From the NCBI RefSeq assembly GCF_009901955.1, contig NZ_WUTS01000001.1, positions 1,992,817-2,056,816 on the forward strand: 64,000 nt of DNA, read 5' to 3'. The stretch is from Halomonas icarae (GTDB lineage Bacteria; Pseudomonadota; Gammaproteobacteria; Pseudomonadales; Halomonadaceae). The notes under the pieces are model-generated. The model saw only the letters and a program-made list of their open reading frames with translations, had not been told where the DNA came from and ran no database searches. Of the stretch, positions 55,321-64,000 are shown in pieces. The position numbers and the translations under genes were made by a program. The stretch's first letter is position 1. Each line of letters begins with the position of its first letter.

Positions 55321-56211
55321 TCAGCTTTCCAGGTTCCTGGCCACCATGCGGACCAGGAAGATGGCCACGATGTTGGCGAGGATGATCGCGACCACCCCAC
55401 CGGCGGAGGCCATGCCGACATCGAAGTCGAGCAGGGCGCGAATGTAGATCAGGTAGGCCAGGTTAGTGGTGGCAAGGCCCGGGCCGCCGGAGGTGGTGAC
55501 GAAGATCTCGGCGAAGATGGTCAGCAGGAAGATCATCTCAATCATGATCACCACGCTGATGGCCCGCTTGAGGTGCGGCAGGGTAATGAAGAAGAAGATC
55601 GCGATGGGCCCGGCGCCGTCCATGCGGGCGGCCTCGACCTGGTCCTCGTCCAGCGACTGCATGGCGGTCAGCAGGATCAGCAGCGCGAACGGCAGCCACT
55701 GCCAGGCGACGATGATGATGATCGAGGTCAGCGGCAGCGAGGAGAACCAGTCCACCGCGGGCAGCCCGAACAGCTCGGCGACCCAGGACAGTACCCCGTT
55801 GGCCGGGTGCATCATCATGTTCTTCCACACCAGGGCGCTGACCGTGGGCATCACGAAGAACGGCGAGATGGCGAGCACCCGGGCGATGCCCTGGCCCATG
55901 AACTCCTGCTGGAAGAGCACCGCCAGCAGGGTGCCGCCGACCACGGTGATCGCCAGCACCCAGCCGACCATCAGCAGGGTGGTGCCCATGGCCGACCAGA
56001 GGGCGGGGTCGGTGAACAGGTATTCGTAGTTCTCGAGCCCGGCGAAGCCGGTCATGCCCGGCATCAGCAGGTTGTAGCGCTGCAGCGAGAACCAGACGGT
56101 CATCGCCAGCGGCACGATCATCCACAGGAAGAGCAGGGAGACGGCGGGCGCCTGCAGCGAGAGGGTTCGCCATCCGCCGATGGTGCGCCCGGAAGTTCTG
56201 ATCTTGTTCAT
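55321..56211 (-). CDS. smoF: Polyol ABC transporter permease (SmoF-like)
   Basis: A 296-residue CUT1 permease with six helices and EAA motif EAARMDGAGPIAIFFFITLP (about 195-214). It starts 64 nt after smoE and precedes smoG. MalF-like, but without the extra N-terminal helices of E. coli MalF. Confidence 0.92.
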   Translation of the reverse strand: MNKIRTSGRTIGGWRTLSLQAPAVSLLFLWMIVPLAMTVWFSLQRYNLLMPGMTGFAGLENYEYLFTDPALWSAMGTTLLMVGWVLAITVVGGTLLAVLFQQEFMGQGIARVLAISPFFVMPTVSALVWKNMMMHPANGVLSWVAELFGLPAVDWFSSLPLTSIIIIVAWQWLPFALLILLTAMQSLDEDQVEAARMDGAGPIAIFFFITLPHLKRAISVVIMIEMIFLLTIFAEIFVTTSGGPGLATTNLAYLIYIRALLDFDVGMASAGGVVAIILANIVAIFLVRMVARNLES

Positions 56212-56275
56212 ATCGGTAACCGTGAGGGTTCGCGAGGAAGGCGCCGGCCGGAAAGCCCCGACCGGCGCACACGGA

Positions 56276-57586
56276 TCAATCCAGGTAGCCGGCCCGTTTC
56301 ATGGTGCGCTCGGTGGCGCGCTGCGCCGCCTGCAGGGCCTGCTCGACGGAGGTCTCGCCGGTCAGGGCCGAGGCCACCATCTGGCCGACCTGGGTACCGA
56401 TGGACTGGAATTCCGGAATGCCGACGAACTGCACGCCGATATAGGGGCTCGGCTCCAGGGTCGCGTCGGTGGGATCGGCGCCCTGGATGGCGTCGAGCAC
56501 GAAGCCGGCGAAGGGGGCGGCCGCCTGGTAGTTCGGGTTCTCGTAGGTGGACTTGCGGGTGCCCGGGGGCACGCTGGTCCAGCCTTCACGCTCGCCGACC
56601 AGGTTCACGTACGCCTCGGAGGTCGCCCAGGTGATGAAGGTGCGCGCCGCCTCCTTGGCATCGGACGAGGCCGGGATCGCCAGGGCCCAGGACCACAGCC
56701 AGTGCGAGCCCTTCGGGGTCTCGGCGATCGGCGCCGGGGCGTAGCCCAGCTGGTCGGCGACCTGGGACTCGTCGGTGTCGAACAGCTTGCCGGCCGCCGA
56801 GGTGGCGTCGACCCACATCGCGCAGTTGCCGCGGGAGAACAGCGCCAGGTTCTCGTTGAAGCCATTGGAGCTGGCGCCAGGGGGGCCGAAGTCGTTGAGC
56901 AGGTCGACATAGAAGCCGATGGCCTCCTGCCAGGCCGGGGAGTCGATCTGCGGATTCCAGTCCATGTCGAACCAGCTTCCGCCGAAACTGTTGACCATGG
57001 TGGTGGCCAGCGCCATGTTCTCGCCCCAGCCCGGCTTGCCGCGCAGGCAGATGCCGTAGCGCTCCTGGTCGGCGTCGTGGAGCTGACCGGCCCACTCTCG
57101 CACCTGGGGCCAGGTCGGCTGTTCGGGCATCTCGATGCCGGCCTCCTCGAACAGGTCCTGGCGGTAGTACATCATCGAGCTTTCGGCATAGAACGGCAGC
57201 GCCTGCAGGGTGCCGTCCTGGCTCAGGCCGTCGCGCACCGACTGCAGCAGGTCGTCGACCCGGTAGTCGGCGGGCAGTTGGTCGAGCGGGGTCAGCCAGT
57301 CACGCTCGGCCCAGATGGGCACTTCGTAGGTACCGATGGTCATGACATCGAACTGGCCGCCGCCGGTGGCGATATCGGTCGTCAGACGCTGACGCAGCAC
57401 ATTCTCCTCGAGCACCACCCAGTCCAGGGTGATGTCGGGATGCGCCTGCTCGAAGGCCTCCGTCAGGCTCTGCATGATCACCATATCGTTGTTGTTGACG
57501 GTGGCCACGGTAAGGGTTTCCGCCTGGGCCGCGGTGGCGCCAAGGGCCGTGAGACCGGCCAGCGGGAGTGCACGAGAAAGCTTCAT
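56276..57586 (-). CDS. smoE: Polyol ABC transporter substrate-binding protein (SmoE-like)
   Basis: A 436-residue periplasmic binding protein with a signal peptide (1 to about 21, ending AQA). CUT1 cluster features include ANFAIN-type open sites such as YAESSMMYYRQDLFEEAG and FSRGNCAMWVDATSAAGKLF. It resembles SmoE/MtlE, which bind sorbitol, mannitol and arabitol. ATG 57586 is preceded by AAAGGA. It is the first gene of the polyol operon, downstream of the shared promoter block 57644-57718. Confidence 0.9.
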   Translation of the reverse strand: MKLSRALPLAGLTALGATAAQAETLTVATVNNNDMVIMQSLTEAFEQAHPDITLDWVVLEENVLRQRLTTDIATGGGQFDVMTIGTYEVPIWAERDWLTPLDQLPADYRVDDLLQSVRDGLSQDGTLQALPFYAESSMMYYRQDLFEEAGIEMPEQPTWPQVREWAGQLHDADQERYGICLRGKPGWGENMALATTMVNSFGGSWFDMDWNPQIDSPAWQEAIGFYVDLLNDFGPPGASSNGFNENLALFSRGNCAMWVDATSAAGKLFDTDESQVADQLGYAPAPIAETPKGSHWLWSWALAIPASSDAKEAARTFITWATSEAYVNLVGEREGWTSVPPGTRKSTYENPNYQAAAPFAGFVLDAIQGADPTDATLEPSPYIGVQFVGIPEFQSIGTQVGQMVASALTGETSVEQALQAAQRATERTMKRAGYLD

Positions 57587-57643
57587 GGCTTGGTCCTTTG
57601 CAGAAGAGGGTTGTGTTGTTGTTGGAAGTGTCATCGCCATACT

Positions 57644-57718
57644 GATCATTTAGATCAACCATCGAACAAATGATCGAGCAGCATCCGGCAAAAAGCAAAG
57701 ACGCACAGGTTAGACTTT
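57644..57718 (-). promoter_or_regulatory. Regulatory block upstream of smoE, shared with the NCS1 gene
   Basis: Read on the plus strand: GATCA (57644), the perfect core GAACAAATGATC (57664-57675), then after exactly 35 nt TAGACTTT (57711-57718). The same elements recur at identical spacing upstream of the NCS1 gene (59580-59654); I count 48 of 75 positions identical. The inverted repeat TGATC-ATTTA-GATCA (57643-57657) is specific to this copy. The SorC-family regulator at 59749-60708 is a likely binder. Confidence 0.7.
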
Positions 57719-59468
57719 AGGTTACAACAGCGTCGGCTGGCCGCCCCCGACATGCCGCCTTGGCACGCTTCAAGCCCCAGTAGGCGAACACGAAGTAGAT
57801 GGCCGTGCACCAGATGGTCACGTCATAGAACAGCTCGCGGTTCAGGTGGTAGCTCGCCAGATCCGGGCTATCGAACAACACACGCCAGGCCAGAGCGGCC
57901 GGAACGAGCAGCCCGCCGATCATCCAGATGGCCTTGATCGCCCTGCTCAACGGGGTGGTGTCCTTGATCGGCTCGTAACGCTCCTTCGCCGCCTGCTCGG
58001 CCTGGAACACCTGGACCCTGGTCTGGAAGAGCCGCTCGGACTGCTCGGCCTCGGGATATCGCTCGGCGGCGCCACAGCGCTTCGCCAGCAGCGTATAGAG
58101 GACGATGGACAGGCACCATGTCGGCACAAACAGGTAATAGAAGGGCATCAGATCAAGGGCATCCAGGGCAAAGCCGAATGCCAGCGAGAGCCCCCAGGTG
58201 GCAAGCGCCGGCACGTTATGCCTCAGCCCCCTGTAGCGCGCCCAGTAGCGGCTGAAACCGAACCGTGGGAAGAGATGATGCTCGGCGAAGATGATGCCGC
58301 CGATCGGCACCAGGACCAGGCCGGCATAGGTCAGCAGCGGCAGCATGCTGCGGTAGACAAAAGGAAAGCAGCTGATCACGGCGACGCAGAGCCCTACCAG
58401 CAGCGTTGCCTTGTTGCGCGAGATGGGCAGCTCCGCCTGGGCCGCGAGGCCCGCCCGGTAGAGATTGGAATTCGCCGTGGTCCAGCCGGCGACGACCACG
58501 ATGACGAAGCCTGAAGCGCCCAGCGCATGCCAGGCCACCTCCCCCGGCTCCAGCACGACGATGCTGGTCTGGGTCACCGCTGCAGTTGCCGCGCCCATCA
58601 GGCCGGCCGAGATCCAGGCCACATAGTGACCGAACATCATGCCGGTGCTGGTCGTCAGGCCGTAGCGCGTCTTCTTCGCATAGCGCAGCAGGGCCATGTC
58701 GATCAGTCCGAAGTGCGCGAAGGTGTTGGCCGCCCAGGCGAAACCGATGACCTCCCAGATGCCGATGCCCGGCTCACCCTGAGCATTGGTACCCGTGAAG
58801 ACGGTGCTGCCGGCTACCTCGATGAAAGTGGAGAAATCGGCGAGAGTGGTGGCTCCGGTAACCGACTCGGCCAGTTCGGGCAGCAGTACCATCCCCCCTG
58901 CGGTAAACATCACCATCAGCCAGGGCGCGCAGATGCTGGCAAAGTCGGTCAACGCATTGAAACCATAGACCGCGACCAGCACCACGATGCCCGCGACTGA
59001 CAGCGCCAGCAGGATAAAGGCCGGATCGGTCGGGTAGGGCTGCGTCTGAGCCGGAATATCGAACAGGATTCGAACTGCCGTCGCCGACACCGTGATCATC
59101 GCGGCGGAGATGACGCTGAAGATGATAACGTTGGCCCAGTTGTAGAGGCGCGCCATCGAGTCCCCGGCGATACGATGGAGGTAGGTGAACAGACTCAGGC
59201 GCGTATCGATGGCAATCGGTGTGGTGATCAGCCAGAAGCTGAGCACGGCCAGGGCGTTACCAATCAGCAGGCCGACCAGGATATCCCAGATCCCCGCGCC
59301 CAGTGCGACGAAGGTCGCCCCGATCACGAACTCGGTGGCGGCGACATGCTCGGCGGCATAGAGGCCGGCGAAGTGTGGCCATCGGTGCAGCTTATGCCGC
59401 GGAACCGGTAGCTGCTCCTTGTCCATCCGGGCGATCTGCCGGTCCATATCTGGCATGTTACTGGCCAT
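57717..59468 (-). CDS. NCS1-family (cytosine/purine-type) permease
   Basis: A 583-residue membrane protein with about twelve or more helices in the first 470 residues and a charged segment (about 475-515) before two further helices near the C-terminus. The start AAEHVAATEFVIGATFVALGAGIWD and central TTANSNLYRAGLAAQAEL are NCS1-type. Family members carry nucleobases, hydantoins or vitamins by sodium or proton symport. Its promoter shares the polyol operon's regulatory block, and the SorC-type regulator gene lies upstream, so it may import a compound linked to polyol use. The stop lies against the smoE regulatory block. Confidence 0.85.
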   Translation of the reverse strand: MASNMPDMDRQIARMDKEQLPVPRHKLHRWPHFAGLYAAEHVAATEFVIGATFVALGAGIWDILVGLLIGNALAVLSFWLITTPIAIDTRLSLFTYLHRIAGDSMARLYNWANVIIFSVISAAMITVSATAVRILFDIPAQTQPYPTDPAFILLALSVAGIVVLVAVYGFNALTDFASICAPWLMVMFTAGGMVLLPELAESVTGATTLADFSTFIEVAGSTVFTGTNAQGEPGIGIWEVIGFAWAANTFAHFGLIDMALLRYAKKTRYGLTTSTGMMFGHYVAWISAGLMGAATAAVTQTSIVVLEPGEVAWHALGASGFVIVVVAGWTTANSNLYRAGLAAQAELPISRNKATLLVGLCVAVISCFPFVYRSMLPLLTYAGLVLVPIGGIIFAEHHLFPRFGFSRYWARYRGLRHNVPALATWGLSLAFGFALDALDLMPFYYLFVPTWCLSIVLYTLLAKRCGAAERYPEAEQSERLFQTRVQVFQAEQAAKERYEPIKDTTPLSRAIKAIWMIGGLLVPAALAWRVLFDSPDLASYHLNRELFYDVTIWCTAIYFVFAYWGLKRAKAACRGRPADAVVT

Positions 59469-59579
59469 GATGGTGGGCTCCTGTTCGATGTCTTGTCATG
59501 TTGTCTCGTTTTGCTGGAACGGCAGACAAACGGCTTGGCAACCGGGCTCTCGGTATCGAGGAGGAAAGCACCCTGAAAC

Positions 59580-59654
59580 GATCAAAGTAATCAATGCCTG
59601 AACAAATGATCTTTCAGTGACCCGCAGAATACAAAGCCCAACCTCCTAGACTTT
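59580..59654 (-). promoter_or_regulatory. Regulatory block upstream of the NCS1 gene, copy of the smoE block
   Basis: GATCA (59580), GAACAAATGATC (59600-59611) and TAGACTTT (59647-59654) occur with the same 20-nt and 35-nt spacings as at smoE. The block lies 112-186 nt before the NCS1 start, in the 280-bp gap between the NCS1 gene and the SorC-type regulator gene; nothing else is recognised in that gap. Confidence 0.7.
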
Positions 59655-59748
59655 CGGCTTAGATAGCGGAGAAATGCTCGGTTATCCGACCGGGAGGTCG
59701 AGGCCAAAAACGCGGTATATCGGGGGTTACCGGAGTCTCTACATGATT

Positions 59749-60708
59749 TCAGAGAGTCATCTCGGTAGCGACGATATGGCGGGCGGCATGCTCATCGGTG
59801 ACCAGGCCCTTTAGCCAGCCGCCGCGCAGGGCGGCGAGGATGGCCGGCCCCTTGTCGCGCCCACCTGCCAGCGCCACCAGGGTCTGGTCGCGAAACATCT
59901 CCAACGGCAGGCTGGTGACCCGACGGCTCGTCGAACAATCGACGAGCTCGCCCTGGGCATTCATCGGCCAGCCCAGCAACTCGCCGACGGCCTCGAGCGA
60001 CAGCAGCTCATCGAGTTCGGCCTCGCTGATGAAGTGATCCTGGAACAGGGTCGCCTGACGGTCGATACGCCCCACCCCCACGAAGGCTGCCTCGGCCTGG
60101 CTGGCCACCTCGACGATGGCCTGATACAGGCGCTGGTCGCGCAGCGCTTCCTTCTCCGTCACCGAGCCCGCGACCACCGGCGCGGGCAGCAGAAAACGCT
60201 CACCGCCGGTCTTGTCGGCGAGGATCATCACCCCATCATAGCGGTTGGCCGACCCATCACGGGCCACGTTCCCCACCAGCGAGACGAAACGGTGTTGAGG
60301 CCGTTCGATACGACTCAGGGCCTCAACCATCGCCCGCACCGACCGCCCCGTGCCCAGCGACAGGGTCAGCGGGTCGGTGCGATCAAGGTAGCGGGAAAGC
60401 CGCTCGGCGGCGGCCACCGCCAGATAGGGAGCACCGCTGGCTGCAGCATCGACATCGGCGGGGGCCACATCACAGAACGCCAGACCGAAGTGGTCACGGA
60501 TGGCCTCGGCCAGGGCCATGCAGTTGGCGATCGGATGATCGATACGCACCTTCACCAGGCCTTCCTGACGCGCCAGGGCGAGCAGGCGCTGGACCCCCGG
60601 CCGAGAAACCCCCAGCTGAGCGGCGATCTCGTCCTGGGTGCGCCCCCCGACGTACGACAACCAGGCGGCCCTGGCCGCCTGGTCCAGCTTTACCTCGAAC
60701 TTGTCCAC
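59749..60708 (-). CDS. smoC: SorC/DeoR-family sugar-binding regulator (SmoC-like)
   Basis: A 319-residue regulator with an N-terminal helix-turn-helix (about 20-52; TQDEIAAQLGVSRPGVQRLL) and a SorC-type sugar-phosphate-binding domain (about 60-315; LSLGTGRSVRAMVEAL, SLVGNVARDGSANRYD and LVALAGGRDKGPAI). SmoC in Rhodobacter activates the polyol operon. It precedes the NCS1 and smoEFGK genes on the same strand and probably controls both through the shared blocks. Confidence 0.88.
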   Translation of the reverse strand: MDKFEVKLDQAARAAWLSYVGGRTQDEIAAQLGVSRPGVQRLLALARQEGLVKVRIDHPIANCMALAEAIRDHFGLAFCDVAPADVDAAASGAPYLAVAAAERLSRYLDRTDPLTLSLGTGRSVRAMVEALSRIERPQHRFVSLVGNVARDGSANRYDGVMILADKTGGERFLLPAPVVAGSVTEKEALRDQRLYQAIVEVASQAEAAFVGVGRIDRQATLFQDHFISEAELDELLSLEAVGELLGWPMNAQGELVDCSTSRRVTSLPLEMFRDQTLVALAGGRDKGPAILAALRGGWLKGLVTDEHAARHIVATEMTL

Positions 60709-61317
60709 GACTCGGCGCTTCCTGCATTACATTGAGGGGAAAAATCATCGCAAGCCTGAGGCGCAGGCACAATGCATCCCCGTACTTCGACAGGGCTATC
60801 GCAGCTGACAGCATCGCTCAAGGCAGCCCCGGGCGGGGCCACCTCACCACTCTCGCCAAGTGCCACCCTGGCGGTAGCCGGCACTGGATTCTCTGTAATT
60901 TTCCAACATCCATGCTGGCCATACACTGTCACACTGCCCCCATGCCTCCTGACACGATTTCGCCCCCTATGTCGTCGCCCACCCCTATATCGTCCTATGC
61001 TATGCCTCCAACCCTATGCCGCTGACGTCCTGGCACCCTTCGGCCAGGGATCCGGCAAGCCCGTCCCTGCAGAAACTTAGACCTTCGTATAAAGCACTCC
61101 AGGTAGTAAAATAACTACATATTCGATACCTTCTTGAACATCATCGCCGTCGAGGACGTTAATCCATACCCGGTGACGGTGAGTGGCTGACCCGCCAACG
61201 GCAGAAACTAACAGGCCGAGCCACGCATTCGAGATGCGCATTGCCGGGTCCGGCTTCCGAGTCTCCGGCCGGTCCACCGATTGCCTCCTGCCTCCCAAAA
61301 CCCCGACGAGGTCCACG
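60709..61317. other. 609-bp gene-free region between smoC and pgi
   Basis: No convincing gene. It holds short frames without family resemblance. A pyrimidine-rich stretch (about 60935-61020) repeats CCTATG-like words. At 61103-61118 an inverted repeat GTAGT-AAAATA-ACTAC recalls HexR half-sites, but its spacer is 3 nt longer than in the site before edd. Promoters for smoC and pgi must lie here. Confidence 0.5.
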
Positions 61318-62991
61318 ATGTTCCAGCTTACCCGCAGCGTCACCTGGCAAGCCCTCACCCGGCTGCATGACCAGACTCGCCACGACCGCATCAGCGACTA
61401 CTTCGCCGCCGACCCCCAGCGCTATGACAAGATGAGCCTACGCGTCGGGGGACTGTTCCTCGACTATTCGAAGCACCATATCTCCCCGGCCGTGCTCGAC
61501 ACCCTGCTCGAGCTCGCCGACCACTCGGCACTGGTCCAGCGTCGTGCCCAGATGTTCTCCGGCGACATCATCAACGTCACCGAGAACCGTCCGGTGCTGC
61601 ATACCGCCCTGCGCAACCTTGGCGAAGGCCCGCTGATGGTCGACGGCCAGGATGTGATGCCCGAGATCCAGCGCACCCGGGAGCAGATCCAGCGCTTCTC
61701 CGAAGCGGTGCGCAGCGGCGAGTGGAAGGGCTACGATGGCCAGCGCATCAAGGATGTGGTCAATATCGGCATCGGCGGCTCGGACCTGGGCCCCAACATG
61801 GCGTGCCGGGCACTGCTCAAGTATCGTCAGAGCGACCTCAACTTCCACTTCGTCTCCAACGTCGACGGCACGCATATCCAGAAAGTACTGCGTCGCCTCG
61901 ACCCTGCCACCACCCTGTTCATCGTCTCCACCAAGACCTTTTCCACCCAGGAGACACTGCTCAACGCCAAGACCGCGCGGCGCTGGTTCGTCGATAACGC
62001 CGGCGAGGACGCCGACGTCGGCGCCCACTTCGTCGCCGCCTCCACCAACAAGCGCGCGGCGATGGACTTCGGCATTCGCGAGGAGAACATCTTCGAGTTC
62101 TGGGCCTGGGTCGGAGGACGCTACTCGATGTGGTCATCGATCGGCCTGCCGATCGCCCTCGCCGTGGGCTTCGAGGGATTCATGGCGATGCTCGAGGGCG
62201 CCTACGAGATGGACCAGCACTTCCTGACCGCGCCCAATGCTTCCAACATGCCGGTACTGATGGCCCTGATCGGCATCTGGTATATCAACTTCCACGGCGC
62301 CGAGACCCAGGCCATCGTGCCCTACGACCAGGCCCTGCATCAGCTGCCGGCCTTCCTTCAGCAGCTCGACATGGAGTCCAACGGCAAGTCGGTGGACATC
62401 TTCGGTCAGCCGGTGGACTACAAGACCGGACCGATCGTCTGGGGCCAGACCGGCTCCAACGGCCAGCACGCCTTCTTCCAGCTGCTCCACCAGGGCACCC
62501 GCTATGTTCCCATCGACTTCATCGCCAGCCTGAAGCCGGAGCCGGGGGTGGAGGACCACCACTTCGCCCTGCTCACCAACATGCTGGCCCAGGCCAATGC
62601 CTTCATGGAGGGCAGCGCCAAGGGTGGAGAGCTCGATCCCTACAGTTGCCCGGGCAACCGACCCTCCAGCACCCTGCTGCTCGACGAACTGACGCCCAGG
62701 AACCTCGGTGCTCTGATCGCGCTCTACGAGCACAAGGTGTTCGTTCAGGGGGTGATCTGGAACATCAACTCCTTCGACCAGTGGGGCGTGCAGCTCGGCA
62801 AGCGCATCGCCGGAGAGATCAGCAGTCGCCTCGACGCCCAGAGCCAGGACTTCGACGCCTCCACCCAGGGCCTGCTCATGCGGGTCAGGGAGCATTTCCC
62901 CGGTCACGCCAGCGCGACACCAGAACCCGCGGCACCCAGGTCCGGCAGGGGGGCAAAGGGCAAGGCCAGCAGCCGAACACCCAGCCGCTGA
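61318..62991 (+). CDS. pgi: Glucose-6-phosphate isomerase
   Basis: A 557-residue Pgi interconverting glucose-6-P and fructose-6-P. Signatures: NIGIGGSDLGPNMA, the SKTFSTQET loop, WVGGRYSMWSSIGLPIAL (P-GLUCOSE-ISOMERASE motif) with the catalytic Glu, and GQTGSNGQHAFFQLLHQGT. ATG 61318 is preceded by GAGG and matches the usual N-terminus; a longer frame from 61183 is unlikely. The last 30 residues form a Ser/Lys/Gly-rich tail beyond the usual end. It connects fructose-6-P from Frk to the Entner-Doudoroff route. Confidence 0.95.
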   Translation: MFQLTRSVTWQALTRLHDQTRHDRISDYFAADPQRYDKMSLRVGGLFLDYSKHHISPAVLDTLLELADHSALVQRRAQMFSGDIINVTENRPVLHTALRNLGEGPLMVDGQDVMPEIQRTREQIQRFSEAVRSGEWKGYDGQRIKDVVNIGIGGSDLGPNMACRALLKYRQSDLNFHFVSNVDGTHIQKVLRRLDPATTLFIVSTKTFSTQETLLNAKTARRWFVDNAGEDADVGAHFVAASTNKRAAMDFGIREENIFEFWAWVGGRYSMWSSIGLPIALAVGFEGFMAMLEGAYEMDQHFLTAPNASNMPVLMALIGIWYINFHGAETQAIVPYDQALHQLPAFLQQLDMESNGKSVDIFGQPVDYKTGPIVWGQTGSNGQHAFFQLLHQGTRYVPIDFIASLKPEPGVEDHHFALLTNMLAQANAFMEGSAKGGELDPYSCPGNRPSSTLLLDELTPRNLGALIALYEHKVFVQGVIWNINSFDQWGVQLGKRIAGEISSRLDAQSQDFDASTQGLLMRVREHFPGHASATPEPAAPRSGRGAKGKASSRTPSR

Positions 62992-63156
62992 CGCCACCTT
63001 GACGGTTTCGCCTCGCAAGCAACGATTGCCGGTAAGCTATAGTCCCGACTGGCCAATCGACAAGCGGCCAAACGTTCCGACGGGTGAGCCGGGACAAGCG
63101 CACCAAGCAGACAGGCCTGCCATGCCAGGCCTTTACCCCAGCAAGGAGACACCGAC

Positions 63157-64000
63157 ATGCGCCAGCTACAGTGGGGCATACTGAGCACCGCCGGCATCGC
63201 CCGCAAGGCGATGATCCCGGCCATTCAGGCCGCGCCCAATGCGCGCCTCACCGCCATCGCCAGCGAAAGCGGCAAGGCCGGTGATGTGGCCGCGGAATAC
63301 GGCATCCCCCGGGCCCACGAGGGGTTCCGCCAGCTGCTGGAAGACCCGGATGTGGAAGCGGTCTATGTACCACTGCCCAATCACCTCCATGCTCGCTGGG
63401 TGTGCGAGGCGGCACGTCACGGCAAGCATGTGCTGTGCGAGAAGCCCGCCGCCCTCGACGCCGAGGAGGCACGCGCCATGCAGGAGGCCTGCGACAGGGC
63501 CGGGGTGGCGCTGATGGAGGGCTACATGTATCGCCATCACCCTCAGCACCTCCGGGCCCGAGAGCTTATCGAGCGTGGCGAGATCGGCGAGGTCCGCCAG
63601 GTGCGCGGGCTCTTCTCCTTTCCCCTGGCCCTGGACAGCGACAATATCCGCCTCTCCGCCGATGCCGCCGGCGGCAGCCTCCACGACGTCGGCTGCTATC
63701 CACTGGATGTGATCCGTCGCCTGCTCGGCATGCCCGAGTCGGTCACGGTGGTGGGCCGGGTACCCGAGACGCTCGGCGTCGACACCAGCGCCAATGGCGT
63801 GCTGCGCTACGGCGACGGCCGATTGGCAGAGTTCGGCGCCAGCTTCGAACAGACCATGCTCAACCGCTACGAGGTGATCGGTAGCCACGGCAGCATGCTG
63901 CTCCCCTCCGCCTTCCGTCCCGACAAGCAGGGCGGCGTGGGCGAGATCGTCATCACCGACGAACGGGGCCGCACCCGTCGCGAGCCGGTCTACGGCGATC
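63157..64000 (+). CDS. Gfo/Idh/MocA-family oxidoreductase (partial)
   Basis: The first 281 residues of an NAD(P)-dependent dehydrogenase; the gene continues past the window. The Rossmann start WGILSTAGIARKAMIPAIQ, VYVPLPNHLHARWV and the catalytic CEKPAALDAEEA motif (with the EKP lysine) are typical. GSLHDVGCYPLDVIRRL fits the C-terminal sheet domain. AAGGAG lies 10 nt before the ATG. Family members oxidise sugars, inositol or glucose-fructose substrates; substrate is not evident. Confidence 0.88.
   Translation, partial: MRQLQWGILSTAGIARKAMIPAIQAAPNARLTAIASESGKAGDVAAEYGIPRAHEGFRQLLEDPDVEAVYVPLPNHLHARWVCEAARHGKHVLCEKPAALDAEEARAMQEACDRAGVALMEGYMYRHHPQHLRARELIERGEIGEVRQVRGLFSFPLALDSDNIRLSADAAGGSLHDVGCYPLDVIRRLLGMPESVTVVGRVPETLGVDTSANGVLRYGDGRLAEFGASFEQTMLNRYEVIGSHGSMLLPSAFRPDKQGGVGEIVITDERGRTRREPVYGD

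Noticed and set aside
60732-61080. Small plus-strand frames between smoC and pgi
   Set aside because: Several overlapping frames of about 100 codons with Pro/Cys-rich composition and no ribosome site or family likeness.

Overview
The window is a chromosomal stretch of a high-GC gammaproteobacterium. The gene order ftsB-ispD-ispF-truD-surE-pcm-(DUF368)-nlpD-rpoS, a Pseudomonas-like LapG/LapD pair, a short LOV protein resembling that of Pseudomonas putida, and a salt-tolerant-type complement of TRAP and polyol transporters point to Halomonadaceae (Halomonas or a close relative). This assignment is an inference from gene content; no rRNA gene is present. I found 58 protein genes plus one truncated gene remnant, with no tRNA, rRNA, CRISPR array, prophage or insertion sequence.

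Layout. (1) 264-9314: a sulfur/thiol region. A DsbG-like periplasmic thiol protein converges on a tight operon encoding a two-component system and the diheme cytochromes TsdB and TsdA (thiosulfate dehydrogenase). Upstream on the same strand lie a split YeeE/YedE sulfur transporter pair, a SulP permease, a Blh/ETHE1-type persulfide dioxygenase, a DUF2892 membrane protein and the 3' remnant of a DsrE-family gene. (2) 9571-15664: a beta-CASP ribonuclease, then a sugar-acid uptake unit made of gluconokinase, a complete TRAP transporter (DctM, DctQ, DctP) and a DgoR-like GntR regulator. (3) 15847-33868: housekeeping and envelope genes: glyA, an exported protein of unknown function, an ABC exporter of the YbbA/YbbP type divergent from tesA, lapG-lapD (c-di-GMP control of a surface adhesin), two small-molecule transporters, a stand-alone LOV photoreceptor, ettA, a DUF2254 protein, a lipid A acyltransferase and alr. 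(4) 34023-42682: the conserved rpoS-nlpD-DUF368-pcm-surE-truD-ispF-ispD-ftsB cluster, all on the minus strand with overlapping junctions. (5) 42799-49242: an aldehyde dehydrogenase and the Entner-Doudoroff/hexose operon edd-glk-mutarotase-frk behind two strong operator-like palindromes. (6) 49325-60708: a polyol (sorbitol/mannitol) catabolic operon with an Smo-type ABC transporter, two polyol dehydrogenases, a P-loop kinase and a HAD phosphatase, followed upstream by an NCS1 permease and a SorC-family regulator. (7) 61318-64000: pgi and a Gfo/Idh/MocA oxidoreductase cut by the window end.

The carbon genes join into one pathway. Polyols enter through SmoEFGK and are oxidised to fructose. Frk gives fructose-6-P and Pgi converts it to glucose-6-P. 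Gluconate enters as 6-phosphogluconate through GntK, and Edd dehydrates 6-phosphogluconate. The zwf, pgl and eda genes and a HexR regulator are not in the window.

Most notable for follow-up: the two-component genes co-transcribed with tsdBA; a 75-bp promoter block shared at identical internal spacing by the polyol ABC operon and the NCS1 permease; an 18-bp perfect palindrome next to a HexR-like site before edd; an output-less LOV photoreceptor; and several short in-gene tandem duplications.
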